From: Nocardioidaceae bacterium
GTDB lineage: Bacteria > Actinomycetota > Actinomycetes > Propionibacteriales > Nocardioidaceae
DNA: 7,236 nucleotides
Direction: 5' to 3'
Assembly: GCA_013696365.1 (NCBI GenBank)
Contig: JACCYS010000262.1
Span: 1-7,236, forward strand
Position 1 is the stretch's first letter. Every line of letters starts with the position of its first letter. Below, in pieces: positions 1-5,333 of this stretch. Under the pieces are notes generated by a model that saw only the letters and a list, made by a program, of their open reading frames with translations, was not told the DNA's origin and ran no database searches. The position numbers were made by a program, and so were the translations under genes.

Positions 1-328
1 AGCCGGCGTGGCAGATGAACGCGATCGGCTTGCCCGCGGTGTCGAAGTCGCGGACGAGGGTCAGCACCTGCTCGGAGCGGCGCAGCTTGTCGGGCGCAAA
101 CCCACCGGGGATCACCAGACCGTCGAAGTCGGTGGCGGACAAGCCGTCCACGGTGGTGTCGACCGGCAGCGGCCCGTGCCCCTTCTTGCCTGTCACGGCA
201 TGGTCGTCGAGCCCGGCCACTGTCACCTCCACCCCCTCTTCGATGAGGCGATGGAGCGGATACAGCAGCTCCATGTCCTCGAACAGGTCGGCGGCCAGGA
301 GCAGGACCTTCTTGTCTGAGAGTGTCAC
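1..328 (-). CDS. DJ-1/PfpI family protein (class I glutamine amidotransferase-like), 5' part only
   Basis: The first 109 residues are visible; the gene runs off the left edge. The protein starts MTLSDKKVLLLAADLFEDME and has the DJ-1/PfpI layout: a first beta strand followed by the acidic residue E17 (in LFEDME), a VIPGGFAPD loop at residues 72-80, and the nucleophile elbow AFICHAG with C106 near the edge. In this family the Cys and the early Glu form the active site used in deglycase, chaperone or protease-like activities; the substrate cannot be told from sequence. The ADLFEDMEL and GGFAPDKLR patterns favour the PfpI branch rather than human-like DJ-1. The GTG at 328 is chosen because a TAACGT -10 element lies exactly 6 nt before it, with no convincing Shine-Dalgarno, so the message is probably leaderless. 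It is divergent from the MFS gene. The family is confident, the exact activity is not. Confidence 0.9.
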   Translation of the reverse strand, partial: MTLSDKKVLLLAADLFEDMELLYPLHRLIEEGVEVTVAGLDDHAVTGKKGHGPLPVDTTVDGLSATDFDGLVIPGGFAPDKLRRSEQVLTLVRDFDTAGKPIAFICHAG

Positions 329-334
329 CTCTGC

Positions 335-340
335 ACGTTA
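335..340 (-). promoter_or_regulatory. -10 element of a probable leaderless promoter for the DJ-1/PfpI gene
   Basis: On the minus strand TAACGT (TANNNT consensus) is followed by 6 nt (GCAGAG) and then the GTG start. That spacing puts the transcription start on or next to the start codon. No clear -35 is seen. It overlaps by two bases a plus-strand TACCGT. Confidence 0.5.
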
Positions 341-344
341 CCGT
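339..344 (+). promoter_or_regulatory. Possible -10 element for the MFS transporter gene
   Basis: TACCGT fits TANNNT and would give a leader of about 40 nt that contains the GAGGGG ribosome binding site at 382-387. It lies back to back with the minus-strand TAACGT at 335-340. This is short-motif evidence only. Confidence 0.3.
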
Positions 345-391
345 CGCCTTGGTCCGGCGCCCACCGGCTGCTTGCTAGCGAGAGGGGTGAA

Positions 392-1573
392 GTGGTGCCG
401 CGCGCCGAGGTCGTCGACACGCTCTGGCGGCAGCCGGGCATCACCCGCCTGCTGATGGTGACGCTGCTCGGCTTCACCGGCTTTGCGGCCACGCTCGGCT
501 CGTTGCCGTGGTGGGCGGCCCAAGGTGGTGCGTCGGTGTCGACCGCCGGGTTGGTCACCACCGCCATGTTGGTGTCCACGGTCGCCACCCAGGCGACGGT
601 GCCGGCGGTCGTACGTCGCCTCGGCAGCGGTCGCGGCCTGGCCATTGGTCTGCTGGCGTTGGGTGCGCCGTGCCCGCTGTACGCACTGTTCACCGACCTC
701 GGTCCGCTGCTCGCGATCAGCGCCGTGAGGGGTGTTGGCTTTGCGCTGCTCACCGTGATCGGCTCCACCCTGACCCGCATGTTGGCGCCGCCCGGGCGCC
801 ATGGCGAGGCCGCCGGGCTGTACGGCTTGATGATCGGGGCGACCGCCATGGTTGTGGTGCCGGGTGCGGTCGCTCTCGGTCAAGCCTTCGGCTACGGGCC
901 GGTGGCTGTTTTGGCCAGCCTGCCGGTGCTCGCCGTTCCGATGGCACTGAAGCTCTCGGACGGTCGCGACGTCGACGTGGCCGAGCCGAGTGGGATCGGC
1001 CACCGCCAGGCCGTACTCCGCGTGCTCGTGCCGTCCCTGCTGTTGCTGGTGGTCACCCTCGCCGGCAGCGGGCTGGTCACCTTCGTGCCGATCGAACGGC
1101 CAGCCGGACTGCTCGCCGCAACCGTGCTGCTCGCCTTCGGCGTGGCTTCGGCTGTGGGTCGCTGGCGAGTCGGTGCGCTGGCTGACCGGATCGGCACCCG
1201 GATGCTGCTGCCCGTCTCGCTGGCGACAACCGCCGCTGGGCTGGCCGCAGTTGCCGTCGGTCTGGCCGCCGGCTCGAGCGCGGTCCTCGTGGCGGCCGCG
1301 GCAGTGTGCGGGCTTGGCTACGGTGCGGTGCAGAACCTGACGCTGGTGGTCGCCTTTGCACGGGTAGACCCCGTCGACGTGCCGACGGCTAGTGCGGCTT
1401 GGAACATCGCCTTCGACGCCGGCACGGCGGTGGGCGCGGTCGCAGTCGGTGCAGTTGCCGCGATGGGGGCAGACCCGGGCGGCGATGGTGGCCTCGGAGT
1501 AGCGGTAGCCCTCGGCCTGTGCGCGGTCCTGCTCGCTCTGGTCGTCCCCCTCAGCACTCGCGCCGCTCAGTGA
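392..1573 (+). CDS. MFS transporter (12-TM efflux-type permease)
   Basis: A 393-residue hydrophobic protein of normal size for a 12-helix major facilitator superfamily carrier in the cytoplasmic membrane. Helices can be read at roughly residues 18-40, 46-68, 75-95, 98-121, 138-165, 168-188, 208-233, 237-255, 272-290, 295-318, 332-360 and 366-388. The loop between helices 8 and 9 carries a motif-A-like GALADRIGTR at residues 261-270, and HGEAAGLYGL precedes helix 5, both usual in drug or sugar efflux MFS proteins. Substrate unknown. Two adjacent GTG codons (392 and 395) can start it; GAGGGG at 382-387 is 4 nt from the first and 7 nt from the second, so 395 may be the true start (392 residues). 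It is a single-gene unit: divergent from the DJ-1/PfpI gene and convergent with the small basic protein gene that ends 24 nt away. No regulator is directly attached. Confidence 0.9.
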   Translation: MVPRAEVVDTLWRQPGITRLLMVTLLGFTGFAATLGSLPWWAAQGGASVSTAGLVTTAMLVSTVATQATVPAVVRRLGSGRGLAIGLLALGAPCPLYALFTDLGPLLAISAVRGVGFALLTVIGSTLTRMLAPPGRHGEAAGLYGLMIGATAMVVVPGAVALGQAFGYGPVAVLASLPVLAVPMALKLSDGRDVDVAEPSGIGHRQAVLRVLVPSLLLLVVTLAGSGLVTFVPIERPAGLLAATVLLAFGVASAVGRWRVGALADRIGTRMLLPVSLATTAAGLAAVAVGLAAGSSAVLVAAAAVCGLGYGAVQNLTLVVAFARVDPVDVPTASAAWNIAFDAGTAVGAVAVGAVAAMGADPGGDGGLGVAVALGLCAVLLALVVPLSTRAAQ

Positions 1574-1597
1574 AGCGCCAGTCGAACGGATCGTCGA

Positions 1598-1789
1598 TCA
1601 GCGGGTCGGCATCAACCGGCGGATCGGGTCCGCGACCTCGTTGGGGTAGCGGTCGAGCGTGGCCATCAGGTCGTCGCGGTGTGCGCCAGAGTGATAGCTG
1701 GCGAGGTCGGAGCGCATCTGGCGGCGCTCGCGGGCAGCAACGACGCGGCGGCGGATGGTCGAGGAGAGGCGGGAAAGTGGGGCGGTCAT
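1598..1789 (-). CDS. Small basic uncharacterised protein, paralogue A (63 aa)
   Basis: A 63-residue, Arg-rich protein with no signal peptide or membrane segment. The first half is a basic helix-like stretch (RRRVVAARERRQMR, residues 13-26); the second half holds SYHSGAHRDDLMATLDRYP and ends in RRLMPTR. It has a strong ribosome binding site, AGGAG at 1796-1800 (minus strand), 6 nt before the ATG. It is clearly homologous to the protein encoded just upstream on the same strand (1860-2042): aligning residues 13-63 with 10-60 of that protein by eye gives 26 identities in 51 positions, no gaps, densest in SY..A.RDDL.AT..RYP.E and RRLMPT. Two independent conserved copies, each with a good Shine-Dalgarno, argue that both are real genes. 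I do not recognise a named domain; similar short Arg-rich proteins with an ELASY-like motif occur in actinobacteria as hypothetical proteins (recollection, unchecked). The function is unknown. Confidence 0.75.
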   Translation of the reverse strand: MTAPLSRLSSTIRRRVVAARERRQMRSDLASYHSGAHRDDLMATLDRYPNEVADPIRRLMPTR

Positions 1790-1819
1790 GGCGGGCTCCT
1801 TTGCCCTGGTGGTTGAGCA

Positions 1820-1844
1820 GGTGGATCTTGTGCGGGTGGATCTT
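1820..1844. repeat. Short direct repeat, GGTGGATCTT twice
   Basis: GGTGGATCTT occurs at 1820-1829 and 1835-1844, a 15-nt period, in the 70-nt gap between the two small paralogous genes. On the transcribed (minus) strand it reads AAGATCCACC twice, about 20 nt ahead of the ribosome binding site of paralogue A. It could be a binding site, a relic of duplication or chance. Confidence 0.4.
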
Positions 1845-1859
1845 CTCCGGCGGGACGGC

Positions 1860-2042
1860 TCAGACGGTCGGCATCAGCCGACGCATCTGCCCGGTGATCT
1901 CGTCGGGGTAGCGGGCGAAGGTGGCGAACAGGTCGTCGCGCTGCGCTTCGGTGTTGTAGCTGACGAGCTCGCGGCGCAGGCGATTGCGCTCGGCGTGGGC
2001 TCGCATCTGGCGGCGGGCGGTGGTGACGAGACGGGCAGGCAT
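1860..2042 (-). CDS. Small basic uncharacterised protein, paralogue B (60 aa)
   Basis: A 60-residue Arg-rich protein starting MPARLVTTARRQMRAHAERN, followed by RRELVSYNTEAQRDDL and ending in RRLMPTV. AAGGAG at 2048-2053 (minus strand) lies 5 nt before the ATG, supporting the start. It is a diverged duplicate of paralogue A (about half identical over the last 51 residues; see that entry), and the two are probably co-transcribed from the promoter next to the LacI gene. The pattern is a basic N-terminal helix, a short SYxTxAxRDDL segment, then xRYPxEI and a basic tail. The charge would suit binding to nucleic acid or an acidic protein surface, but that is inference. It does not match DUF1127, which has a different C-terminal signature. 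The divergent LacI gene 45 nt away makes LacI control of this pair plausible. Confidence 0.75.
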   Translation of the reverse strand: MPARLVTTARRQMRAHAERNRLRRELVSYNTEAQRDDLFATFARYPDEITGQMRRLMPTV

Positions 2043-2068
2043 AGCAACTCCTTGGGTGTCTGAATCGA

Positions 2069-2080
2069 TCTAGTAATAGA
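2069..2080. promoter_or_regulatory. Imperfect palindrome, candidate operator between LacI and the small-protein pair
   Basis: TCTAGTAATAGA matches its own reverse complement at 10 of 12 positions and overlaps the -10 elements of both divergent promoters. It is AT-rich in an otherwise GC-rich region. Immediately left is ATCGAT (2064-2069), a small palindrome with the central CG common in LacI-type operators. Either could be where the LacI protein binds; the full classical LacI/PurR operator is not evident. Confidence 0.35.
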
Positions 2081-2082
2081 CT
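2077..2082 (+). promoter_or_regulatory. -10 element of a probable leaderless promoter for the LacI gene
   Basis: TAGACT fits TANNNT and is followed by 5 nt (ACTCC) and the GTG start at 2088; there is no room for a ribosome binding site. A weak -35-like TTGGGT lies at 2052-2057, 19 nt upstream. Confidence 0.5.
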
Positions 2083-2083
2083 A
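2078..2083 (-). promoter_or_regulatory. -10 element for the small-protein pair
   Basis: On the minus strand the same bases read TAGTCT, offset by one base from the plus-strand TAGACT (shared heptamer TAGACTA). Initiation about 7 nt downstream would leave a leader of about 30 nt containing AAGGAG ahead of the ATG at 2042. This would be a shared bidirectional promoter core. Confidence 0.4.
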
Positions 2084-2087
2084 CTCC

Positions 2088-3194
2088 GTGGCACCCCTGG
2101 CGTCGAACGGAAAGGCGGGTTTGGCCGTGTCCGAGCGGGTGACTCTGCTCACGCTTGCTCGTGATCTGGGCGTATCACGGGCAACCGTGTCAAATGCCTA
2201 CAACCGGCCCGACCAGCTGTCCGCAGACCTGCGCGACCGCATCCTGGCCAGAGCCGACCAGCTGGGTTTCGCCGGCCCCGACCCACGGGCCCGCGGACTG
2301 CGCAGTGGTCGCACCGGCGCGGTCGGCGTGCTGATCGACCAGGGTCTGTCGTATGCCTTCTCGGACCCCACCGCGGTGCTGTATCTCGACGGCCTGGCGT
2401 CCGAGCTGCAAAGCGACGGGCTCGGTCTGCTGCTGCATGCGGGCACCGGGTCAAAGACCGACGCCGAGCTCGTCCGCGCCGCGGCCGTCGACGCCTGGGT
2501 GATCCGGTCGCTGCCGGACGACGAGCCGGCGGTCGCTGCCGCACTCGCGCAACAGCGCCCGATGGTGGTGCTCGACCAGCCCGAGCTGCCCGGCGTCCCG
2601 TTGGTGGGCATCGACGACGCCGACGGAGCCGTCGCCGCGACCCAACTCCTGCTGGATCTGGGCCACCGAGACATCGCGGTGCTGGCGATGCCGCTGCGAC
2701 CCGACGGCTTCCAGGGCCTGGTGGACGCCGTGCGAGAGCGGTACGCGACGTATTCGGTGATGCGCACCCGGCTGTGCGCCGTCGAGCAGACGCTCAGCGC
2801 TGCGGGGGTGGACTGGGGTGCGGTGCCCGTGGTCGAGTGCGCAGTCAACGACATGGACACCGGTGCGCTGGGGGCCTATGAGTTGCTGGACCGCACCCCC
2901 GCCCCGACGGCCATCATCGCGCTCAGTGACCAGCTCGCGCTCGGCGCACTGCGCGCCGCGCACGAGATGGGCGTCTGCGTGCCGGGGGCCTGCTCGGTGG
3001 TCGGCTTCGACGACGCGCCGGGAGTGTCCACCGCGCTGCCCCCGCTGACGACGGTGGCTCAGCCGCTGCGTGAGCGCGGACAGGTTGCCGGCGAGATCGT
3101 CCGGGCGCTGTTGCGTGGCGAGTCGGTCGCGACGCCCCCGCGGCTGCCGGTGTCGCTGGTGGTGCGGGACAGCACGGGCCCCCCGCCACGCTGA
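2088..3194 (+). CDS. LacI family transcriptional regulator
   Basis: A 368-residue regulator of usual LacI/GalR length. Residues 18-41 form the LacI-type helix-turn-helix (VTLLTLARDLGVSRATVSNA, then YNRP), followed by the hinge region (LSADLRDRILARADQLGF) and GPDPRARGLRSGRTGAVGVL, where the periplasmic-binding-protein-like sensor domain begins near residue 76. The C-terminal part shows the family's CSVVGFDDAPG and LTTVAQPLRERG, the signature around the last sensor strand. It should bind DNA as a dimer and release or bind on a small-molecule ligand, typically a sugar or nucleoside; the ligand cannot be read here. The GTG at 2088 is preferred because TAGACT stands 5 nt before it (leaderless); GTG at 2127 is an alternative giving 355 residues, with AAAGG 11 nt upstream. 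No sugar transporter or glycosidase is adjacent, so the likely targets are itself and the divergent small-protein pair. Confidence 0.93.
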   Translation: MAPLASNGKAGLAVSERVTLLTLARDLGVSRATVSNAYNRPDQLSADLRDRILARADQLGFAGPDPRARGLRSGRTGAVGVLIDQGLSYAFSDPTAVLYLDGLASELQSDGLGLLLHAGTGSKTDAELVRAAAVDAWVIRSLPDDEPAVAAALAQQRPMVVLDQPELPGVPLVGIDDADGAVAATQLLLDLGHRDIAVLAMPLRPDGFQGLVDAVRERYATYSVMRTRLCAVEQTLSAAGVDWGAVPVVECAVNDMDTGALGAYELLDRTPAPTAIIALSDQLALGALRAAHEMGVCVPGACSVVGFDDAPGVSTALPPLTTVAQPLRERGQVAGEIVRALLRGESVATPPRLPVSLVVRDSTGPPPR

Positions 3195-3223
3195 TCATCG
3201 CGGCGCGGGGAACCACCTCGGCA

Positions 3224-3229
3224 TAGTCT
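3224..3229 (+). promoter_or_regulatory. -10 element of a probable leaderless promoter for the short MDMPI-family gene
   Basis: TAGTCT (TANNNT) is followed by exactly 6 nt (CGGATC) and the ATG at 3236; no Shine-Dalgarno is present in between. It lies in the 41-nt gap after the LacI stop codon. Confidence 0.55.
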
Positions 3230-3235
3230 CGGATC

Positions 3236-3856
3236 ATGGCGCCAGAGTCGTGGGCGATCACCACAGACGCGTTCGAGCAGGCTGCGCACTGGTTTGTGCG
3301 CACCGCCGCGCGCGGCGACGGCCGCTGGGACAGCCCGGCGCTGGACCTGTGGACGGTCCGCGACCTGGTAGGCCACACCAGCCGAGCATTGCTGACGGTC
3401 GAGGCCTGTCTCGGCCGCGAGGCCGCAATCGTTGACGTAGACACACCCGAGGACTACTTCCGCCGGGCGCTGGCCGCGATCGGTGACCCGGGCGCGGTGG
3501 CCCAGCGCGGCCGCGACGCCGGCGTGGCGTTGGGGCCTGATCCGGGTGATTCGGTGGCCGAGATCGCCACCCGGGTGCTGGCCACCGTACGAGTCGCAAG
3601 CGGGGACGACCTCGTCACCACCCCGGTGGGGGGCATGCGGCTGCGTGACTACCTGCCGACGCGAATATTCGAGCTCACCGTGCACACCTGCGACCTGGCC
3701 ATGGCGCTGGACGAGCCGCTGGACGTGCCGGCAGCGGCCGCGGTAGCGAGCGTGCACCTGCTCGGCGCGCTCGCTTTCCGTGCGGGGCAGGCCGGTCCGC
3801 TGCTGCTGGCGGCGACCGGCAGGACACCGTTGCCGACCGGCTTCACCGTGCTGTGA
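3236..3856 (+). CDS. Maleylpyruvate isomerase (MDMPI/DinB-like) family protein, single domain
   Basis: A 206-residue cytoplasmic protein of the mycothiol-dependent maleylpyruvate isomerase N-terminal/DinB-like four-helix-bundle family. It keeps the three putative metal ligands: H47 in LWTVRDLVGHTSR, and E146 and H150 in RIFELTVHTCDLA (the E-x3-H pair). The W-T-V-R-D-L-V-x-H motif after an opening helix with paired acidic and aromatic residues is the family hallmark. Members act on thiol-conjugated small molecules, often with mycothiol as cofactor, but the substrate is usually unknown; nothing nearby belongs to gentisate or maleylpyruvate catabolism, so isomerase activity should not be assumed. 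It lacks the C-terminal domain that the second family member in the window (6090-6791) carries. The start is fixed by a -10 element 6 nt upstream. It begins 41 nt after LacI and appears separately transcribed. Confidence 0.87.
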   Translation: MAPESWAITTDAFEQAAHWFVRTAARGDGRWDSPALDLWTVRDLVGHTSRALLTVEACLGREAAIVDVDTPEDYFRRALAAIGDPGAVAQRGRDAGVALGPDPGDSVAEIATRVLATVRVASGDDLVTTPVGGMRLRDYLPTRIFELTVHTCDLAMALDEPLDVPAAAAVASVHLLGALAFRAGQAGPLLLAATGRTPLPTGFTVL

Positions 3857-3913
3857 GTCCGACCGTCATGCTGGGAGTGATCCTCTCGACACCGCCGACC
3901 AAGGGAGCAGCAC

Positions 3914-4096
3914 ATGCCTGGTGAACTCGTCCGTCCACGTAAGCGCTGGATCGCTGGCGTCTGCGCCGGTTTGGGCCAGCGCTTCGGGCTGTCCCCGAAC
4001 GTGGTGCGCGTGCTCTTCGTGCTCAGCTGCGCCCTGCCGGGGCCGCAGTTCATCCTCTACATCGCGCTGTGGATCCTGATGCCGTCAGCGGGCTGA
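3914..4096 (+). CDS. PspC domain-containing small membrane protein
   Basis: A 60-residue protein that is essentially one PspC domain. It opens with RPRKRWIAGVCAGLGQRFGL (residues 7-26; the conserved K/R-x-IAGVCAGLxxxFG element), then SPNVVRVLFVLSCALPG leading into a transmembrane helix at about residues 38-57 that ends in LYIALWILMP, the usual PspC finish. AAGGGAG at 3901-3907 lies 6 nt before the ATG. PspC-domain proteins sit in the cytoplasmic membrane and take part in phage-shock or envelope-stress responses; stand-alone actinobacterial copies are common and mostly uncharacterised. No PspA or other Psp partner is in view. The gene follows the MDMPI-family gene by 57 nt with no clear promoter of its own, so read-through from that gene is possible. 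Confidence 0.9.
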   Translation: MPGELVRPRKRWIAGVCAGLGQRFGLSPNVVRVLFVLSCALPGPQFILYIALWILMPSAG

Positions 4097-4135
4097 TCTA
4101 CTGACGTCCGCAGGCAGCCGACGCATCGAACGTCC

Positions 4136-4141
4136 TAGGGT
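4136..4141 (+). promoter_or_regulatory. -10 element of a probable leaderless promoter for the HIT gene
   Basis: TAGGGT (TANNNT) is followed by 7 nt (GTGCCGG) and the GTG at 4149. No Shine-Dalgarno is seen. This spacing supports starting the protein at 4149 rather than at the in-frame GTG at 4140, which overlaps the element. Confidence 0.5.
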
Positions 4142-4148
4142 GTGCCGG

Positions 4149-4640
4149 GTGAGCGACGAGCCTGAACCCACAACCGAGCAGGACAGATCGGCAGACTCCT
4201 GCGTGTTCTGCAAGATCGTCGAGGGTGCGGCCGAGGCCACCCGGGTTTATGAGGACGAGCATCTGCTGGCGTTCATGGACACCAACCCGGTCACCCCCGG
4301 CCACCTGCTGGTGGTGCCAAAGAAGCACGCGGCCTTCTTGCGCTACCTCCCCGAGCCGCACGGGGCCGGCCTGTTCGTGGTGGGCCAGCGCCTCGCCACC
4401 GCCTTGGTTGATAGCGGTTTGCGCTGCGAAGGCGTGAACTTCTTCCTGGCCGACGGGGTCGCCGCCGGCCAAGAGGTGTTCCACGTGCACCTGCACGTCT
4501 TCCCCCGCTTTGCTGACGATGGGTTCCGGCTCGACGCGAACTGGAACGAGGCGTCGCGGTCCGATCTCGAGGACGCAGCGGAGAAGGTTCGCGTGGGGCT
4601 CAGCCCCGAACACCGCGCCGACGCACCCGACGAGGAATGA
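4149..4640 (+). CDS. HIT family protein (histidine triad nucleotide-binding hydrolase)
   Basis: 163 residues from the GTG at 4149. A short acidic N-terminal tail leads to CVFCKIVEG (C18 and C21, a C-x2-C zinc-binding pair of Hint/Fhit-like bacterial HIT proteins), then VYEDEHLLAFMD, the conserved NPVTPGHLLVVPKKH strand-loop, and the histidine triad HVHLHVFPR with H112, H114 and H116. The middle triad histidines bind the alpha-phosphate and act as nucleophile in hydrolysis of AMP-linked substrates such as AMP-lysine, AMP-amidates or dinucleoside polyphosphates; the natural substrate is not determined by sequence. An extra in-frame GTG at 4140 would add three residues (MCR) but overlaps the -10 element. 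The acidic C-terminal tail ends in DAPDEE. The gene converges on the GNAT gene 17 nt away, with a hairpin between them. Confidence 0.93.
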   Translation: MSDEPEPTTEQDRSADSCVFCKIVEGAAEATRVYEDEHLLAFMDTNPVTPGHLLVVPKKHAAFLRYLPEPHGAGLFVVGQRLATALVDSGLRCEGVNFFLADGVAAGQEVFHVHLHVFPRFADDGFRLDANWNEASRSDLEDAAEKVRVGLSPEHRADAPDEE

Positions 4641-4649
4641 TCTGGTGAT

Positions 4650-4668
4650 GCAGCCGGTCAGCGGCTGC
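4650..4668. terminator. Hairpin between convergent HIT and GNAT genes, probable bidirectional terminator
   Basis: GCAGCCG at 4650-4656 pairs perfectly with CGGCTGC at 4662-4668 around a 5-nt loop (GTCAG). The hairpin begins 10 nt after the HIT stop codon, and the loop contains most of the GNAT stop codon on the other strand. There is no T-tract on either side, which is common for actinobacterial intrinsic terminators. The convergent position supports the role; activity is inferred. Confidence 0.45.
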
Positions 4669-5207
4669 CTGGGGGCAACAGCGAGTACATAAACATGTCG
4701 CGGCGCTGGTCTCCCACCTGCTGCCAGCTGCGCAGCAACCCCTCCCGCTCGTAGCCCGCGCGCTCTGCCGCTCGCCACGATGCGACGTTCCACGGCTCGA
4801 CGTACAGCTCGAGGCGGTGGATGTCGGGCCGAGCAAGGCCCCAACGCGAGAGCGCCGTAAGCGCATGGCCCGCGAGCCGCGCCCGCGATGTGCAGCGATG
4901 ACCCAGTAGCCAACGCTGGCCCTGCCGTCGCGCATCCCGGCGAGCCAGAGCCCGATCTGGCCGACGGCCTCGCCGCTTGTCGAGTCGGCAATCGCGAAGG
5001 AGTAGCCGTCGCCGTCGGTGAGCCGTGCATGTTGGCGGTTGATGAACGCCGCGCCAGGTCAGGGTCGGGTGCAGGTGGAACGGAGCTGATGAGCGGAATC
5101 AGCGGGTCGCTTGCTGCCATCACCACCAAGACCGATTCGGCAGGCTCGAAGGCACGCAGCAACACTGGCGGCTCGTCTAGGCGCGGCATCGGCGTGCGAA
5201 GTGACAT
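4658..5207 (-). pseudogene. GNAT family N-acetyltransferase (RimJ/RimL-like), frame broken twice
   Basis: Read with two corrections this is a 183-residue GNAT acetyltransferase, which would transfer an acetyl group from acetyl-CoA to an amine. The N-terminal part in frame from ATG 5207 gives LLRAFEPAESVLVVMAASDP. Near 5050-5054 the frame must shift (one base missing), after which AAFINRQHARLTDGDGYSFA, GQIGLWLAGMRDG and YWVIAAHRGRG follow. Near 4876-4878 a second base is missing, inside the acetyl-CoA-binding motif (R-G-R-G then L-A-G), after which HALTALSRWGL, LELYVEPWN, ERAGYEREGLLRSWQ and MFMYSLLPPGSR run to the TGA at 4658. All three pieces fit the family end to end, so nothing else seems lost. 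CAGACT on the minus strand lies 6 nt before the ATG, one base from TANNNT, suggesting a leaderless start. It may be a real pseudogene or a functional gene with two sequence errors; the methyltransferase next door has the same kind of break. Confidence 0.85.
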
Positions 5208-5213
5208 GGCTGC

Positions 5214-5219
5214 AGTCTG
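5214..5219 (-). promoter_or_regulatory. Possible -10 element for the GNAT gene
   Basis: On the minus strand CAGACT is followed by 6 nt (GCAGCC) and the ATG at 5207. It departs from TANNNT at its first base but keeps the spacing seen at the other leaderless starts in this window and resembles TAGACT of the LacI promoter. Confidence 0.3.
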
Positions 5220-5323
5220 CCGGGGTCGGCGGGCGTACGCCGAGATAGCTGTGACGCAGCGCTAGCATCCATGTGCTGTGTGTCGGCAGGGATATATCCG
5301 TCATCCGGCCGTTCACGTCCCCC

Positions 5324-5329
5324 GGAGGG
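5324..5329 (+). promoter_or_regulatory. Ribosome binding site deciding the methyltransferase start
   Basis: GGAGGG stands 4-5 nt before GTG 5334. The same frame is open back to an ATG at 5271, but that ATG has no comparable site, so 5334 is taken as the start. A TATATC at 5293-5298 is a possible -10 in this 126-nt divergent intergenic region. Confidence 0.6.
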
Positions 5330-5333
5330 CATC

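Noticed and set aside
338..1003. A 221-codon minus-strand open frame opposite the MFS gene
   Set aside because: Composition (H/R/G/Q-rich, no motif) is that of an antisense shadow in high-GC DNA; the plus-strand frame gives a textbook 12-helix transporter.
1786..2094. A 102-codon minus-strand frame over the small-protein pair
   Set aside because: It overlaps paralogue B in another frame, lacks a ribosome binding site, and reads as S/P/R/H-rich noise, whereas the 60- and 63-residue frames are mutually homologous.
3181..3210. CCCCGC/GCGGGG possible terminator stem after LacI
   Set aside because: A 6-bp stem with an 18-nt loop is weak and expected often by chance at this GC content.
4140..4148. 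The upstream GTG for the HIT gene
   Set aside because: It overlaps the TAGGGT -10 element and adds only three non-conserved residues.
4098..5207. A long minus-strand open frame of 369 codons
   Set aside because: Only its first 50 or so residues are real GNAT sequence. After the frame break near 5050 it is out of frame, then runs antisense through the HIT gene; the continuation is low-complexity R/A/G/P-rich.
5271..5333. An upstream in-frame ATG for the methyltransferase
   Set aside because: It would add 21 unremarkable residues with no Shine-Dalgarno; GTG 5334 has GGAGGG at ideal spacing.
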